Part shown: in pieces, positions 5,690-5,716 of the stretch
How the letters are laid out: each line of letters begins with the position of its first letter
Position numbering within the stretch: the first letter of the stretch is position 1
From: Campylobacteraceae bacterium
GTDB lineage: Bacteria > Campylobacterota > Campylobacteria > Campylobacterales > Sulfurovaceae
DNA length: 5,716 bases
Assembly: GCA_027056615.1 (NCBI GenBank)
Contig: JALUKJ010000023.1
Location: forward strand, 1-5,716
Direction of reading: 5' to 3'
Made by a program: the position numbers and the translations under genes
The notes under the pieces: model-generated
The model's input: the letters and a program-made list of their open reading frames with translations, nothing else
Databases searched by the model: none
Told to the model about the DNA's origin: nothing

Positions 5690-5716
5690 ATCACAGTTAT
5701 TACACATATATGTGAT
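5690..5716. repeat. Palindrome at the right edge
   Basis: CACATATATGTG (5703-5714) is a perfect 12-bp palindrome. In addition ATCACA (5690-5695) pairs with TGTGAT (5711-5716), giving a competing 6-bp inverted repeat with a 15-bp centre. The site lies roughly 4-30 bases past the predicted start of the rightward transcript, a position suited to a repressor or an RNA stem. The window ends inside it, so its full extent is unknown. Confidence 0.35.

Overview
The window is AT-rich, densely packed bacterial chromosome. The protein sequences point to a Campylobacterota (epsilonproteobacterial) organism. The glutamate racemase closely resembles my memory of the Helicobacter pylori enzyme, including its LFVPL and LIHSG stretches and Cys70. 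The rho-murI gene pair is also adjacent in H. pylori. AT-rich bases with isolated TATAAT boxes and TTG start codons fit the same group. I cannot name a genus. A free-living marine or sulfur-oxidising relative is a guess.

Layout, left to right. An OmpR-type response regulator (50-727, +) meets a HAD-family phosphatase (724-1551, -) tail to tail with a 4-bp overlap. A short AT-rich gap with overlapping, opposed -10 boxes separates that phosphatase from a small four-helix membrane protein of unknown function (about 1604-1996, +). After a 100-bp gap with its own promoter come rho (2097-3419, +) and murI (3434-4171, +), 14 bp apart and probably co-transcribed. The GTPase gene der (4178-5587, -) converges on murI with only 6 bp between the stops. 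The last 129 bp hold the leader and promoter of der and an opposed promoter reading out of the window.

Functionally this is mostly housekeeping: transcription termination (Rho), D-glutamate for peptidoglycan (MurI) and 50S ribosome assembly (Der). A signal-transduction regulator, a sugar-phosphatase-like enzyme and an unknown membrane protein accompany them. There are no RNA genes, mobile elements or CRISPR arrays, and no gene-free stretch over 300 bp.

I found no exotic new system. The observations worth a second look are small regulatory structures. Two terminator-like hairpins on the minus strand lie inside murI and rho, where readthrough from der would have to stop. A perfect inverted repeat sits in the der leader. 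An inverted repeat overlaps the rho promoter, which is followed by a G-poor leader. A bidirectional promoter separates the phosphatase and the membrane protein. All of these come from reading the sequence alone.
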